DNA of 41,621 nt from an uncultured Mycobacteriaceae bacterium (GTDB lineage: Bacteria; Actinomycetota; Actinomycetes; Mycobacteriales; Mycobacteriaceae): contig CADEGF010000059.1 of the NCBI GenBank assembly GCA_902826815.1, positions 1-41,621 on the forward strand, given 5' to 3'. The notes beneath the pieces were generated by a model that ran no database searches, was not told where the DNA came from, and saw nothing but the letters and a program-made list of their open reading frames with translations. A program made the translations under genes and the position numbers. Numbering within the stretch: the stretch's first letter is position 1; each line of letters starts with the position of its first letter. Shown here in pieces: positions 19,168-30,174 of the stretch.

Positions 19168-19624
19168 GCATCACACGAAGCAACTTAAAAACCGGTCCAT
19201 GCGATATTAGCTAAATCATTGATCCAAAGGTCGCAAAGGCGGCCTCGAGGCGGCAACGAGGCGGCGGCGACTCACTTGACCTGGGTCTATCGCATCTGCC
19301 ATGCTGTGTCGCTATCCAGTTAGCGATGCTTGGTTATTAGCAGATCCGTCAACTGGCTATGTGAGACGCTATAGAGTTTTTTGTCTCACCGGAACATAAT
19401 TGTCGTTTTCGTAATTAGCTCGTTACACGTCTGGTAGTGTGCTACGCCGCGCTTTTCGCGGGCCTCTCAGCTGCCACTCAGGTCCGCTACCCCGAAGGAT
19501 CAAACGCGCAGGTGGCGACATAATTCGCACCCGACCGACGCCGTTCGCGCGGATCTCGACGGCACACCGCCGACGGGCCGTCGGTTCCGTCGAACAAGTC
19601 GCGTTTTGCTTCGAAATACAAAAT
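19168..19624. other. AT-richer intergenic stretch upstream of the Asn/Gly-rich cluster
   Basis: No convincing gene was found here. The stretch is clearly less GC-rich than its surroundings between about 19300 and 19440. It contains the inverted repeats TCGCTA-N6-TAGCGA (19309-19326), GTGAGAC-N15-GTCTCAC (19361-19389) and the palindrome TTAGCTAA (19207-19214). On the minus strand TTGACG followed by TAATAA near 19350-19330 could be a second promoter. A regulatory region or a small RNA is possible; nothing in it decides between them. Confidence 0.4.
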
Positions 19625-19650
19625 GGCGCCCACCCTCGCGGGTGAGCGCC
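19625..19650 (-). terminator. Intrinsic terminator of tuf / str operon
   Basis: On the minus strand GGCGCTCACCC, a 4-base loop and GGGTGGGCGCC pair with one G-T mismatch, followed directly by ATTTTG. It starts 25 bases after the tuf stop codon. The inner stem sequence GGGTGAGCGCC is also found in the 14382-14419 terminator. Confidence 0.85.
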
Positions 19651-19674
19651 ACTCTGGCGTACTAGGTCAGAACG

Positions 19675-20865
<1,191 letters not shown>

Positions 20866-20955
20866 TTCTATGTCCTCCTGGACTGTGTTGGTGCTTGTTG
20901 TAAAGCAGGTTTGATCTTTGCAGTTGTAGTTCGCCGCGGTGGCAACAGGTCAGAA

Positions 20956-23061
<2,106 letters not shown>

Positions 23062-23136
23062 TGAAGTCTCACTCTTTCGGTTGCTGTAGTTGCTGTTGTC
23101 ATCAGGCCCGGCGGTCGCATCGCGCGCCGGCGTTTC

Positions 23137-23607
23137 TCACCAGCGGTAGTGCGCGAAGGCCCGGTTCGCCTCGGCCATCTTGTGGGTGTCTTCGCGCCGC
23201 TTGACGGCGGCACCAAGGCCATTGCTGGCGTCGAGGATCTCGTTCGACAGGCGCTCGATCATCGTCTTCTCGCGCCGCTGCTTGGAAAAGCTGACGAGCC
23301 AGCGCAGGGCCAGCGTCACCGATCGATCCGGCCGAACCTCGACCGGAACCTGGTAGGTGGCGCCACCGACGCGTCGGCTTCGCACCTCGAGCGAGGGCTT
23401 GACGTTGTCGAGGGCGCGCTTGAGGGTGACGACCGGATCGGTGCCGGTCTTGTCGCGGGCTTGCTCGAGCGCACCATAAACAATGCGTTCGGCCAGCGAT
23501 TTCTTCCCGTCCAGCAGAACTTTGTTGACCAGCTGGGTGACCAACTGCGATCCGTAGACCGGGTCGTTGACCAGCGGGCGCTTGGGCGCGGGTCCCTTGC
23601 GCGGCAT
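23137..23607 (-). CDS. rpsG: 30S ribosomal protein S7
   Basis: A 156-residue primary 16S rRNA-binding protein of the small subunit head. It starts [10 protein letters not shown] and has the conserved [11 protein letters not shown] and [10 protein letters not shown] regions. The ATG overlaps the rpsL stop codon by one base (TGATG), so the two are translationally coupled. Length is the usual one for actinobacteria. Confidence 0.99.
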   Translation of the reverse strand: MPRKGPAPKRPLVNDPVYGSQLVTQLVNKVLLDGKKSLAERIVYGALEQARDKTGTDPVVTLKRALDNVKPSLEVRSRRVGGATYQVPVEVRPDRSVTLALRWLVSFSKQRREKTMIERLSNEILDASNGLGAAVKRREDTHKMAEANRAFAHYRW

Positions 23608-23981
23608 CAGCTCTTCTCCTTCTTGGCGCCGTACTTGCTGCGCGCCTGCTTGCGCGCCTTCACGCCCTGCGTGTCCAGCGAGCCGCGGATGATCTTGTAG
23701 CGCACACCCGGCAGGTCCTTCACACGACCGCCACGCACGAGCACCATCGAGTGCTCCTGGAGGTTGTGGCCCTCACCGGGAATGTAGGCGGTGACCTCAA
23801 CCGCGCTCGTCAGCTTGACGCGCGCCACCTTACGAAGCGCCGAGTTCGGCTTCTTCGGGGTGGTGGTGTACACGCGGGTGCACACGCCGCGCCGCTGCGG
23901 GCTGCCCTTGAGGGCCGCGGTCTTGACCTTGGCGATCTTGTCGCGGCGACCCTTGCGGACCAGCTGCTGAATGGTTGGCAT
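23607..23981 (-). CDS. rpsL: 30S ribosomal protein S12
   Basis: A 124-residue decoding-centre protein. The two positions where streptomycin-resistance changes occur carry the wild-type residues: Lys43 (TTPKKPN) and Lys88 ([13 protein letters not shown]), so the allele is the sensitive type at these sites. The Asp in the VKDLPG motif is the position that is methylthiolated in some bacteria. First gene of the str operon; a candidate promoter lies about 200 bases upstream. Confidence 0.99.
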   Translation of the reverse strand: MPTIQQLVRKGRRDKIAKVKTAALKGSPQRRGVCTRVYTTTPKKPNSALRKVARVKLTSAVEVTAYIPGEGHNLQEHSMVLVRGGRVKDLPGVRYKIIRGSLDTQGVKARKQARSKYGAKKEKS

Positions 23982-24178
23982 CTACCGGCTTTCTCTTCTT
24001 CGTTCTCTTCGTACTGCTCTAAGTCTCTGTACTGCAGTTATGTCCCGCTCGCTTACCCCGCGACCGGGAGTGTCGCGCGCGCCCGCACCGGGATTTTCTG
24101 ACGATCCGATTCGATGCTTCACGACGCGCGAATTGGCCCGGCGCGCGGCAACCGCCTACCTGCCAGGCACGGCGATCC

Positions 24179-24208
24179 ACGATACCAGGGCAGAGCACGT
24201 CGATCCAA
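24179..24208 (-). promoter_or_regulatory. Candidate str-operon promoter
   Basis: On the minus strand TTGGAT (24208-24203), an 18-base spacer and TATCGT (24184-24179) give a plausible sigA promoter with an expected start near 24171. This leaves a leader of about 190 bases before rpsL. No other strong candidate was seen in 23982-24252. Confidence 0.45.
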
Positions 24209-24252
24209 ACCCGTGACTGGGCGCCTAACCGCAGGTCAGCCCGTACGGACCG

Positions 24253-24849
24253 TCAGCGTCTCTGCATGCCTGCCGCCAGCCGCATGACCATGTCACTGAA
24301 CACAGTATCGGTGTCGGCGATTCCGTTCATCACCCCGGTCATCTCCAGCAGCACGAAACCGTGAAGCGCCGACCAGAACTCCAGCGCGGCATAGAAGGCC
24401 TTCTCGCCGTCCAGCCCGTAGGACGCCAGCACCGCGATGACGGGACCCGCCGCGGCTACGGTGGCGTCGGTGAACTCGGGATCGTCACCGCCGAGCGGCA
24501 TCCGGGTGAATGCGGAGTACCTTCCCGGGTGGTGGTGGGCGTAGCTGCGGTAGGAGCTGGCCATCGCCATCACCGCGTCGTCTCGGGTGCGGCCCTGGCC
24601 GACGGTGTTCAGCATCTCGATGATGTCGCCGACGACCCGCATCCGCACCGTGCGGCGGAGGTCTTCCAGGCTGTCGACATGGTTGTAGAGCGACGGGCCC
24701 TTGGTGCCGAGCTGGGTGGCCAGCGCGTTGATCGTCAACGAGTCCCAGCCGTCGCGGTCCAGGAAGGTCAGGGCGGCGTTGACGATGGAGTCCCGGCTCA
24801 GTTTCGCCGGTCGCCGACCGGACGATTGGGGCACTGGACGGGCTGTCAT
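24253..24849 (-). CDS. TetR family regulator
   Basis: A 198-residue repressor-type protein. The N-terminal helix-turn-helix (about residues 18-65; LTINALATQLGTKGPSLYNHV) is of the TetR kind, and the C-terminal ligand domain contains the W-H-G pattern (FWSALHGFVLLEM). It matches Rv0681 by place, between rpsL and small envelope genes. Upstream is an AAACTA/TAGTTT inverted repeat at 24856-24874 that could be its own operator. Inducer and targets are unknown; nearby DUF3558 lipoproteins are candidates. Confidence 0.9.
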   Translation of the reverse strand: MTARPVPQSSGRRPAKLSRDSIVNAALTFLDRDGWDSLTINALATQLGTKGPSLYNHVDSLEDLRRTVRMRVVGDIIEMLNTVGQGRTRDDAVMAMASSYRSYAHHHPGRYSAFTRMPLGGDDPEFTDATVAAAGPVIAVLASYGLDGEKAFYAALEFWSALHGFVLLEMTGVMNGIADTDTVFSDMVMRLAAGMQRR

Positions 24850-24855
24850 ATGCGA

Positions 24856-24874
24856 AAACTAACACCTCTAGTTT
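24856..24874. promoter_or_regulatory. Inverted repeat, possible TetR operator
   Basis: AAACTA (24856-24861), a 7-base spacer and TAGTTT (24869-24874) lie 6 bases before the TetR start codon. Its position and symmetry suit autoregulation. A 10-base tandem repeat GTCAGTTGAC (24882-24901) follows at the end of the upstream gene. Confidence 0.45.
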
Positions 24875-24892
24875 CTGCGAAGTCAGTTGACG

Positions 24893-25432
24893 TCAGTTGA
24901 CACGTTCCTGACTGAGCTGAGCCAACTGTTCGGTGACGCCGCACAGGTCGGGCAGCGTGGCCGGATTCATCGTCTGGATCGACCAGGTGATGACGTCGCC
25001 GCCCTTCGAGACGTAGATGCTGCAGGCGTTGGCGTCGAACGCCTTGAATCCCTTGTTGCCGTCGACGGACAGTTCGGTCAGCGTGCGGCCTGCCTGTTGC
25101 TCGAGGGTGCGCTCGGTATCCATATCGCTGCCGCGGTACCACCACGTCGAGATGCCCATACCCGCCCCGAACGAGCCGAGCATGGTGTTCTCCTGCCAGA
25201 AGCAGCCCGCGTCGCTGTCGACGACCTTGGTGAACGTCGACGATCCGACGGCCTCGGCGACATCGGCGTCGGTGACGTTGTTGCAGTCCCCGCTCTGGAA
25301 GCCGCCGCTGGGCGGCGGTGCGGCGGATGTCTCCGTCGTCGCGCGTCGATCCGGGGCGCCGCAGCCGGACGCCATCACGGCGACACCGGCCAGCAGTGTG
25401 GCGCAGAAGGCTCTGGATCTGGTCATGGTCAC
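24893..25432 (-). CDS. DUF3558 lipoprotein, downstream copy
   Basis: A 179-residue predicted lipoprotein. The signal sequence ends in the lipobox ASGC (Cys24). Four further Cys (in GDCNN, DAGCFW, ANACSIY and DLCGV) are spaced as in the DUF3558 family, suggesting two disulfides. The function of DUF3558 proteins is unknown; several sit in mycobacterial cell envelopes. The ATG overlaps the stop codon of the upstream homologue (ATGA), so the two are translationally coupled. Confidence 0.85.
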   Translation of the reverse strand: MTMTRSRAFCATLLAGVAVMASGCGAPDRRATTETSAAPPPSGGFQSGDCNNVTDADVAEAVGSSTFTKVVDSDAGCFWQENTMLGSFGAGMGISTWWYRGSDMDTERTLEQQAGRTLTELSVDGNKGFKAFDANACSIYVSKGGDVITWSIQTMNPATLPDLCGVTEQLAQLSQERVN

Positions 25433-25992
25433 AGGTCCGACGAGAGCGTTGCGGCGAGCAGTTTTTCGGCGTCCTTGCAGGTGTCGGCGTCGGCCTTACC
25501 GCGCGTCTGTACCCACCAGCTCAGCACGCCCGGGCCGGCTGCGGTGGTGGCCGAACAGCCCGCGCCGTTGGTATCGCGGCGGGCCAGGAATGATTCGTGG
25601 CGTTCGATGACCTTGTCGGTGACCTTCGCGCCACGCTCTTGTGCCAAGGTCCTTTCGCGGTCGAGGTTGCCGGTCTCGAACCAGGAGTAGACGACGTCGA
25701 TCGTCACCGGAGGCGCGCCGGCGCCGACATCAGGTCCCGAATCGCGCTCCAATATGTACTCGCACACCGCGCCGCTGTAAGGCCGCACGACGCTGTCGGC
25801 GCCCAGCATTTCCTGGATCGAGCTGTCCTCGAGTAGCCCGCAGCGGTTGTCGACGTATCCGTAGCTGCGATCTGGGTCGGGCACCGCGGCTTTTGCGCGC
25901 TGAGCGGTCCCGGTGGTGGTGTGCGCACATCCCGCGACGGTCACCATCGCTGTGACCGCCGCGATAGCAACCGCTTTGACACGCCAACGCAT
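25429..25992 (-). CDS. DUF3558 lipoprotein, upstream copy
   Basis: A 187-residue paralogue of the next gene. The signal sequence ends in VAGC (Cys22). Cys in NRCGLL, AVCEY, GAGCSAT and DTCKD match the partner's pattern. Both proteins share the D-[RT]-E-R-T-L-x-Q motif. The ATG at 25992 is chosen because it begins the lipoprotein signal; the frame stays open to 26235 but that part reads across the promoter. TAGCGT lies 8 bases before the ATG without a ribosome binding site, so a leaderless mRNA is likely. The gene is divergent from the DUF3060 pair. Confidence 0.85.
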   Translation of the reverse strand: MRWRVKAVAIAAVTAMVTVAGCAHTTTGTAQRAKAAVPDPDRSYGYVDNRCGLLEDSSIQEMLGADSVVRPYSGAVCEYILERDSGPDVGAGAPPVTIDVVYSWFETGNLDRERTLAQERGAKVTDKVIERHESFLARRDTNGAGCSATTAAGPGVLSWWVQTRGKADADTCKDAEKLLAATLSSDL

Positions 25993-26098
25993 CGTTGAAC
26001 ACGCTACCCAGCACAGTGCGGCGCCGCGACTCGTTCGACTCGGGCCGAACCGGGCAAGTACTGCCATCAACCATGCACACGACGTACGCTCTACAGCC

Positions 26099-26485
26099 AT
26101 GACCGCTGGGGGTTGGAGAACGTTGAGCCGGTCGGTGACCGCATGCCTGATCACAGTGCCGGTGGCGCTTGCGGTGGGCGTGCCGAGCGCGCAGGCCAAG
26201 AACGGCGATACCCACATCACCACGGTCGGCAGCACTCAGACGATTGACTGCAACGACTCGACGCTGATCGTCAACGGGTCCGGTAACACCATCAACGCCA
26301 TGGGCAGCTGCTGGGCGGTCACGGTGCAGGGTTCGGGGAACCTGATCGTCGCCGACAACGTGGTCAACGACATCACGGTCTACGGCTCCGACCAGACCGT
26401 CTTCTACAAGTCCGGCGAACCGGTCGTGTGGGATCGTGGACGTGAATTGGGCATGATGAATCGGATCGACCGCATCCCGGCCTGA
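26099..26485 (+). CDS. Secreted DUF3060 protein
   Basis: A 128-residue exported protein with a signal peptide ending AQA/KN near residue 34. The mature part has DUF3060 features: Cys in IDCND and SCWAV, and repeated N-x-I/V ladders (LIVNGSGNTINAMG, VQGSGNLIVADN) that suggest a small beta-helix. It resembles Rv0680c by size and place. The upstream TACGCT lies 8 bases from the ATG. The next gene is a lipoprotein of the same family, 42 bases on. Confidence 0.82.
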   Translation: MTAGGWRTLSRSVTACLITVPVALAVGVPSAQAKNGDTHITTVGSTQTIDCNDSTLIVNGSGNTINAMGSCWAVTVQGSGNLIVADNVVNDITVYGSDQTVFYKSGEPVVWDRGRELGMMNRIDRIPA

Positions 26486-26527
26486 TCGTCTTCGGTTCTG
26501 TTCGCCCCAATTCGGAAGCGAGGAACC

Positions 26528-26929
26528 ATGCACATGCACGTCTTGATCGGTGTCACAGCGGCCGTCGCGGTCTTCGGGCTTACCGGCTGCGGCGCCGATA
26601 GTGGCGACACCAACTCTCCGACAGCGACATTCGGTAACGAAGGTGGCCAGGTCGAGATCGGCAACACCATCAACTACAGCTCCGTCGGCACGACGACAGA
26701 ACTCGACTGCGCGGACGGCAAGTCGCTCAACATCGGCGGCAACAACAACAAGCTGACCGTCAAGGGCACGTGCGCCAACGCGAACATCGGCGGTGCCGAC
26801 AACACGGTCAACATGGACCGGGTCGACAAGGGTCTCAGCGTCGTCGGCTTCAACAACACGGTCACTTACAAGCAGGGCGATCCGAAGATCAACGACACCG
26901 GCTCGGGCAACAACATCAGCAAGGGCTGA
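26528..26929 (+). CDS. DUF3060 lipoprotein
   Basis: A 133-residue predicted lipoprotein with the lipobox LTGC (Cys21). The mature part repeats the DUF3060 pattern: ELDCADGKSLNIGGNNNKL, VKGTCANANIGGADNTVNM and VVGFNNTVTYKQGDP. It is the partner of the previous gene and resembles Rv0679c by context, a protein reported to associate with the envelope; the precise role is unknown. GAGGAA precedes the ATG. Confidence 0.85.
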   Translation: MHMHVLIGVTAAVAVFGLTGCGADSGDTNSPTATFGNEGGQVEIGNTINYSSVGTTTELDCADGKSLNIGGNNNKLTVKGTCANANIGGADNTVNMDRVDKGLSVVGFNNTVTYKQGDPKINDTGSGNNISKG

Positions 26930-26944
26930 CCCACGGATTTTTGG

Positions 26945-26981
26945 TGTCCATAACTGTGGACATCAAATATAGATTTGATGT
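26945..26981. promoter_or_regulatory. Two nested palindromes at the TetR-glycosyltransferase promoter
   Basis: TGTCCA-N6-TGGACA (26945-26962) touches a second, perfect inverted repeat ACATCAAAT-ATAG-ATTTGATGT (26960-26981, 9-base arms). The second covers a TAGATT -10 box. This is the best operator-like site in the window and is probably bound by the TetR protein encoded immediately downstream. Confidence 0.75.
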
Positions 26982-26995
26982 ACCTTCCAATGGAC

Positions 26996-27583
26996 ATGAA
27001 ATCGCGCAAGTACGACATGGGCACACGTCAGCAGGCCAAAACCGCGACCCGCGACGTGATCATCAGGGCCGCCATCGACACCTTCATGGCCGACCGTTCG
27101 TTCGCGATCACGCTGCCCGTCGTCGCCAAGCGCGCACAGGTAACCGTCAAGACGGTGCTCAGGCATTTCGGAAGCCGAGACGGCCTGATCGACGCTGCAT
27201 GGGCGCAGGCCTACGACGAGGTGATGGCCGAACGCGTCCCGCCCCCGGGTGTCCCCGATGCCGCGCTATGGGTGTTGATCGCCCACTACGAACGGCGTGG
27301 CGGCGTCGTGCTCGCGATGCTCGCTGACGAGACCGACCCGCGCGCCGCCCGGATGAACAGCGCGGGACAACTCGCCCATCGCGAGTGGGTGGAGGAGGTG
27401 TTCGCCGACCGGCTTCCTGAGCGGAGCGACGCGCGTTCCCGTTTCCTCGACGTCCTCGTGGTCGCCACCGACGTCTATGCCTGGAAGCTACTGCGGCTCG
27501 ACCGAGGACTGTCCGTCGACGACGTTCACGACCGGATGTCGCTGATGACCGAGTCGGTTATGGCTGAAGCGGCATTGCCGTGA
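26996..27583 (+). CDS. TetR family regulator coupled to a glycosyltransferase
   Basis: A 195-residue regulator if the ATG at 26996 is used; in-frame starts also exist at 26978 (inside the palindrome) and 27017. The helix-turn-helix is AITLPVVAKRAQVTVKTVLRHFGSR, broken here as residues about 29-53. The C-terminal domain is unassigned. The stop overlaps the glycosyltransferase GTG (GTGA), so the two are made together and the transferase is its likely target. Operator-like palindromes lie directly upstream. Confidence 0.88.
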   Translation: MKSRKYDMGTRQQAKTATRDVIIRAAIDTFMADRSFAITLPVVAKRAQVTVKTVLRHFGSRDGLIDAAWAQAYDEVMAERVPPPGVPDAALWVLIAHYERRGGVVLAMLADETDPRAARMNSAGQLAHREWVEEVFADRLPERSDARSRFLDVLVVATDVYAWKLLRLDRGLSVDDVHDRMSLMTESVMAEAALP

Positions 27584-28689
27584 AGATTCTCTTCGCGATC
27601 GTGGACGGCGGCGGCAACATCCCACCGCAGTTAGCAGTCGCACGAGCGCTTCAAGCCCGCGGCGTCGAGGTTCGGGTGCTCGGTCATCGCGGGATTCGCG
27701 ATCGGGTCGAGGCTGCCGGCCTCGCATTTGAACCATTTACCGGCGGAAAGCATTTCGATCCCACCATCCAGCGGTCGCTGGCCGCCATCATGACGGCCTT
27801 CACCAAAGTGGCGGCGGACCGACGCCTTGGGCAGTGCGTGGTGGAGGCCGCGCGGCGCCATGCTGTGGACGCCGTTGTTGTCGACATGATCCTCGCGGCG
27901 GGAATTCCCGAGATCGCCGACATTGGCCTCCCGACGATCGTTTTCGTGCACTGCTTCTATCGCGCGGTTCAGGACCTCGCAGCCAGCCCGGTGGGGTGGA
28001 TGCTTCGGCTGCGAGGCACGGATCCGCTTGCCGCAGAACACCGAGGGCTGCTCCAAGTGGTTTCTGCTCGCGCCGATCTCGACCCGGTGCGCGGAAGTCC
28101 AGCGGTGTGTCACACCGGCGTCGTGTGGCAGGCGCTGCCGAAAGCCGCCGCGCCTGGAGCTGTGCCGCGAATCCTGGTCAGCCTCAGCACATGTGCCTTC
28201 GCAGGCCAGCGTCGAATGCTGCAGAACATCCTCGACGCGATCGCGCCGCTGCCCGCCGAGGCGACGGTGACGGTGGGACCGGGCATCGACGCCTCCGGCC
28301 TGCGGGTGCCTCAGAACGCGGCGATGCACGCCTGGCTCGACCACGACGAAGTGCTCGCGACCGCATCTCTGGTGGTGGGACACGGTGGCCACAGCACGGC
28401 GATGCGGGCACTGTCGTTCGGGGTACCGCAGATCGTCATGCCTGCCAACCCGATGATCGACCAGAAGGGTGTCGGCGCCGCACTCGAGCGTGTCGGCGCC
28501 GGGATACTTCTGCGGAAACATGTTGGGCCGAAACGCATTCGGGCCGCGATACAGACCGTGCTGAACGACTCCGCATACCGCGAGGCGGCCGATCGGTTGG
28601 GAACTCAGATCCGGCAGCGCGACGGGTCCGAGGTGGCCGCCGACGCCATCGGCGACTTCGTCAGGAAGACGCAGCTGGTCGAGTCTTAA
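27580..28689 (+). CDS. UDP-glycosyltransferase-like protein (GT1, MGT type)
   Basis: A 369-residue GT-B fold protein resembling macrolide and sterol glycosyltransferases. The N-terminal acceptor part has DGGGNIPPQLAVARAL (residues 9-24). The C-terminal donor part has VVGHGGHSTAMRALSFGVP (about 267-285) followed by PANPMIDQKGVGAAL, the nucleotide-sugar signature of family GT1. A His usually found near residue 13 (GHxxP) is replaced by Asn here (GGNIPP), so catalysis could differ. The TetR partner suggests induction by a small molecule that it may modify. The stop codon shares TTAA with the convergent echA5 stop. Confidence 0.88.
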   Translation: MKILFAIVDGGGNIPPQLAVARALQARGVEVRVLGHRGIRDRVEAAGLAFEPFTGGKHFDPTIQRSLAAIMTAFTKVAADRRLGQCVVEAARRHAVDAVVVDMILAAGIPEIADIGLPTIVFVHCFYRAVQDLAASPVGWMLRLRGTDPLAAEHRGLLQVVSARADLDPVRGSPAVCHTGVVWQALPKAAAPGAVPRILVSLSTCAFAGQRRMLQNILDAIAPLPAEATVTVGPGIDASGLRVPQNAAMHAWLDHDEVLATASLVVGHGGHSTAMRALSFGVPQIVMPANPMIDQKGVGAALERVGAGILLRKHVGPKRIRAAIQTVLNDSAYREAADRLGTQIRQRDGSEVAADAIGDFVRKTQLVES

Positions 28690-29444
28690 GCCTTTGCCCC
28701 GTGGCGCCCGGCTCCCTTCGAGAAGCGTTGTGCGCCCTCGAGTGATTCGGCCGCGACGCGCGACAGGCTGCCGAACTCGAAGTCCATGGCATCGGTTTCG
28801 GGCAACCCCCACTGATTCAGCGCAGACGTGCGGTCGGCCCGCATGCACTGCTGCGGCAGGGCGGCAAGCTCCGCGGCGAGTTCTTCGGCCTTTTCCCGCG
28901 CCTTGCCCTTCGGCACCACGCGGTTGGCCAGGCCCATCGACAGGGCTTCGGCTGCATCGACACCGCGGCCGGTCAGGATCATGTCCATCGCGCGGCTGTG
29001 CCCGATCAGCCGCGGCAACCGGACGGTGCCACCGTCGATCAGCGGAACTCCCCACCGTCGGCAGAAGACACCCAACGTGGCGTCCTCCTCCACCACCCGC
29101 AGGTCGCACCACAGTGCCAACTCGAGCCCGCCGGCCACCGCGTAGCCGCTGATGGCGGCGATCACGGGTTTGGACAACAGCATTCGCGTCGGGCCCATCG
29201 GCCCGGGACCGGTGCGATGCGCGGGGTTGACGTCGGGCGTGCCGAACGCCTTCAGGTCGGCGCCCGCGCAGAAGGTTCCGTTGTCACCCCAGAGCACGGC
29301 GACCGATGCGGACTCGTCGCGGTCGAACTCGTCGAAGGCGGCGAACAGCTCCGCGGCGGTTGGGCCGTTGACGGCGTTGCGCGCCTCGGGCCGGTTCATG
29401 ATCACCGTGGCGACCGCGCCGCTGCGTTCGACTCGCACACTCAT
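28686..29444 (-). CDS. echA5: Enoyl-CoA hydratase/isomerase family protein (EchA5-like)
   Basis: A 252-residue crotonase-fold protein. The oxyanion-hole regions are FCAGADLKAF (about 58-67) and SGYAVAGGLELALW (about 98-111). The first catalytic Glu of crotonase is kept (GGLEL), but the second (PEI in true hydratases) is Cys here (LGVFCRRWG). Hydration by the usual two-Glu mechanism is therefore doubtful. The symbol follows synteny with Rv0675. The ATG overlaps the PaaX stop (ATGA). Last gene of the fadE8 operon. Confidence 0.87.
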   Translation of the reverse strand: MSVRVERSGAVATVIMNRPEARNAVNGPTAAELFAAFDEFDRDESASVAVLWGDNGTFCAGADLKAFGTPDVNPAHRTGPGPMGPTRMLLSKPVIAAISGYAVAGGLELALWCDLRVVEEDATLGVFCRRWGVPLIDGGTVRLPRLIGHSRAMDMILTGRGVDAAEALSMGLANRVVPKGKAREKAEELAAELAALPQQCMRADRTSALNQWGLPETDAMDFEFGSLSRVAAESLEGAQRFSKGAGRHGAKA

Positions 29445-30172
29445 TTCGCCTCCATCAGGTCGGATTCGTTTCGTAGGGCCACCAACTCGGCGGCGAATCG
29501 CGCATAAGACTCTCGCAGCTCGGTTCCCGGCCAGCCGTCGGGCAGCAACTCGGCGGGCAGAACGGGATCGGTCAGCAGATGGCGCACCATCCCAGCGGCC
29601 GCGGCGAACCGGCCGGGCACGTCGGTGGCTGCGGCCATGTCCTTGAGAAGTCTCTCGCCGATGCGCGCCCAAGCAGGCAGATCCCACAGTCGCCCGGCCA
29701 GGTCGGCGGGGTGGTCGTCGGAACCACGCATCACCCTGACACGCGACAGCACGTCGTCGGGCAGGGTGGGTCTCACGTTGTCCGGGCGCAGCCAGACACC
29801 TTCGCGCAATTCGGCGAACCTGTTCTGCTGCAGGGTCACCCGCAGTCCGGCACGGGTTCGCGCGTCGGTGCCGACGCTGGTGATCACCAACATCGTCCAG
29901 GCGCCGTCCCACGAGCCCAGCTGCGGGTTGATGGCATCGTCCTGGCGGCGCTGCCGCGCCAGCAGCCGGTCAGACAGCCGGTAGCCGTCCTCGGACCGGA
30001 CCAGGTCCCCCGCACCGACCATCCGGGTGAGTGCGACACGCAGGGTCGCTTCCCTGATGTCGAAATCCGCTGTGAGACGGATCAGCTCGGCGGCGGTAGC
30101 CCACGCCGGATGCGCGCCGAGCAGCACGCTCAGCACAACCGAACGCGCGGTCATCCGACTGAGCGCGGCCAC
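29441..30172 (-). CDS. PaaX-family transcriptional repressor
   Basis: A 243-residue regulator. An N-terminal winged helix (about residues 11-70; FDIREATLRVALTRMVGAGD) is followed by the PaaX central and C-terminal domains (DPVLPAELLPDGWPG near the end). PaaX proteins sense aryl- or acyl-CoA thioesters, for example phenylacetyl-CoA. The GTG at 30172 is chosen because GGAG lies 7 bases upstream, 2 bases after the echA4 stop; an ATG at 30154 is the alternative. It matches Rv0674. It probably controls its own acyl-CoA catabolic operon. Confidence 0.88.
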   Translation of the reverse strand: MAALSRMTARSVVLSVLLGAHPAWATAAELIRLTADFDIREATLRVALTRMVGAGDLVRSEDGYRLSDRLLARQRRQDDAINPQLGSWDGAWTMLVITSVGTDARTRAGLRVTLQQNRFAELREGVWLRPDNVRPTLPDDVLSRVRVMRGSDDHPADLAGRLWDLPAWARIGERLLKDMAAATDVPGRFAAAAGMVRHLLTDPVLPAELLPDGWPGTELRESYARFAAELVALRNESDLMEAK

Positions 30173-30174
30173 CG

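Noticed and set aside
23607-23981. Possible streptomycin-resistance allele of rpsL
   Set aside because: Codons 43 and 88 both give Lys, the sensitive residues.
24882-24901. Perfect 10-base tandem repeat GTCAGTTGAC at the end of a DUF3558 gene
   Set aside because: Short and isolated, and probably a slippage duplication; no other copies or gene effect apart from the last codons.
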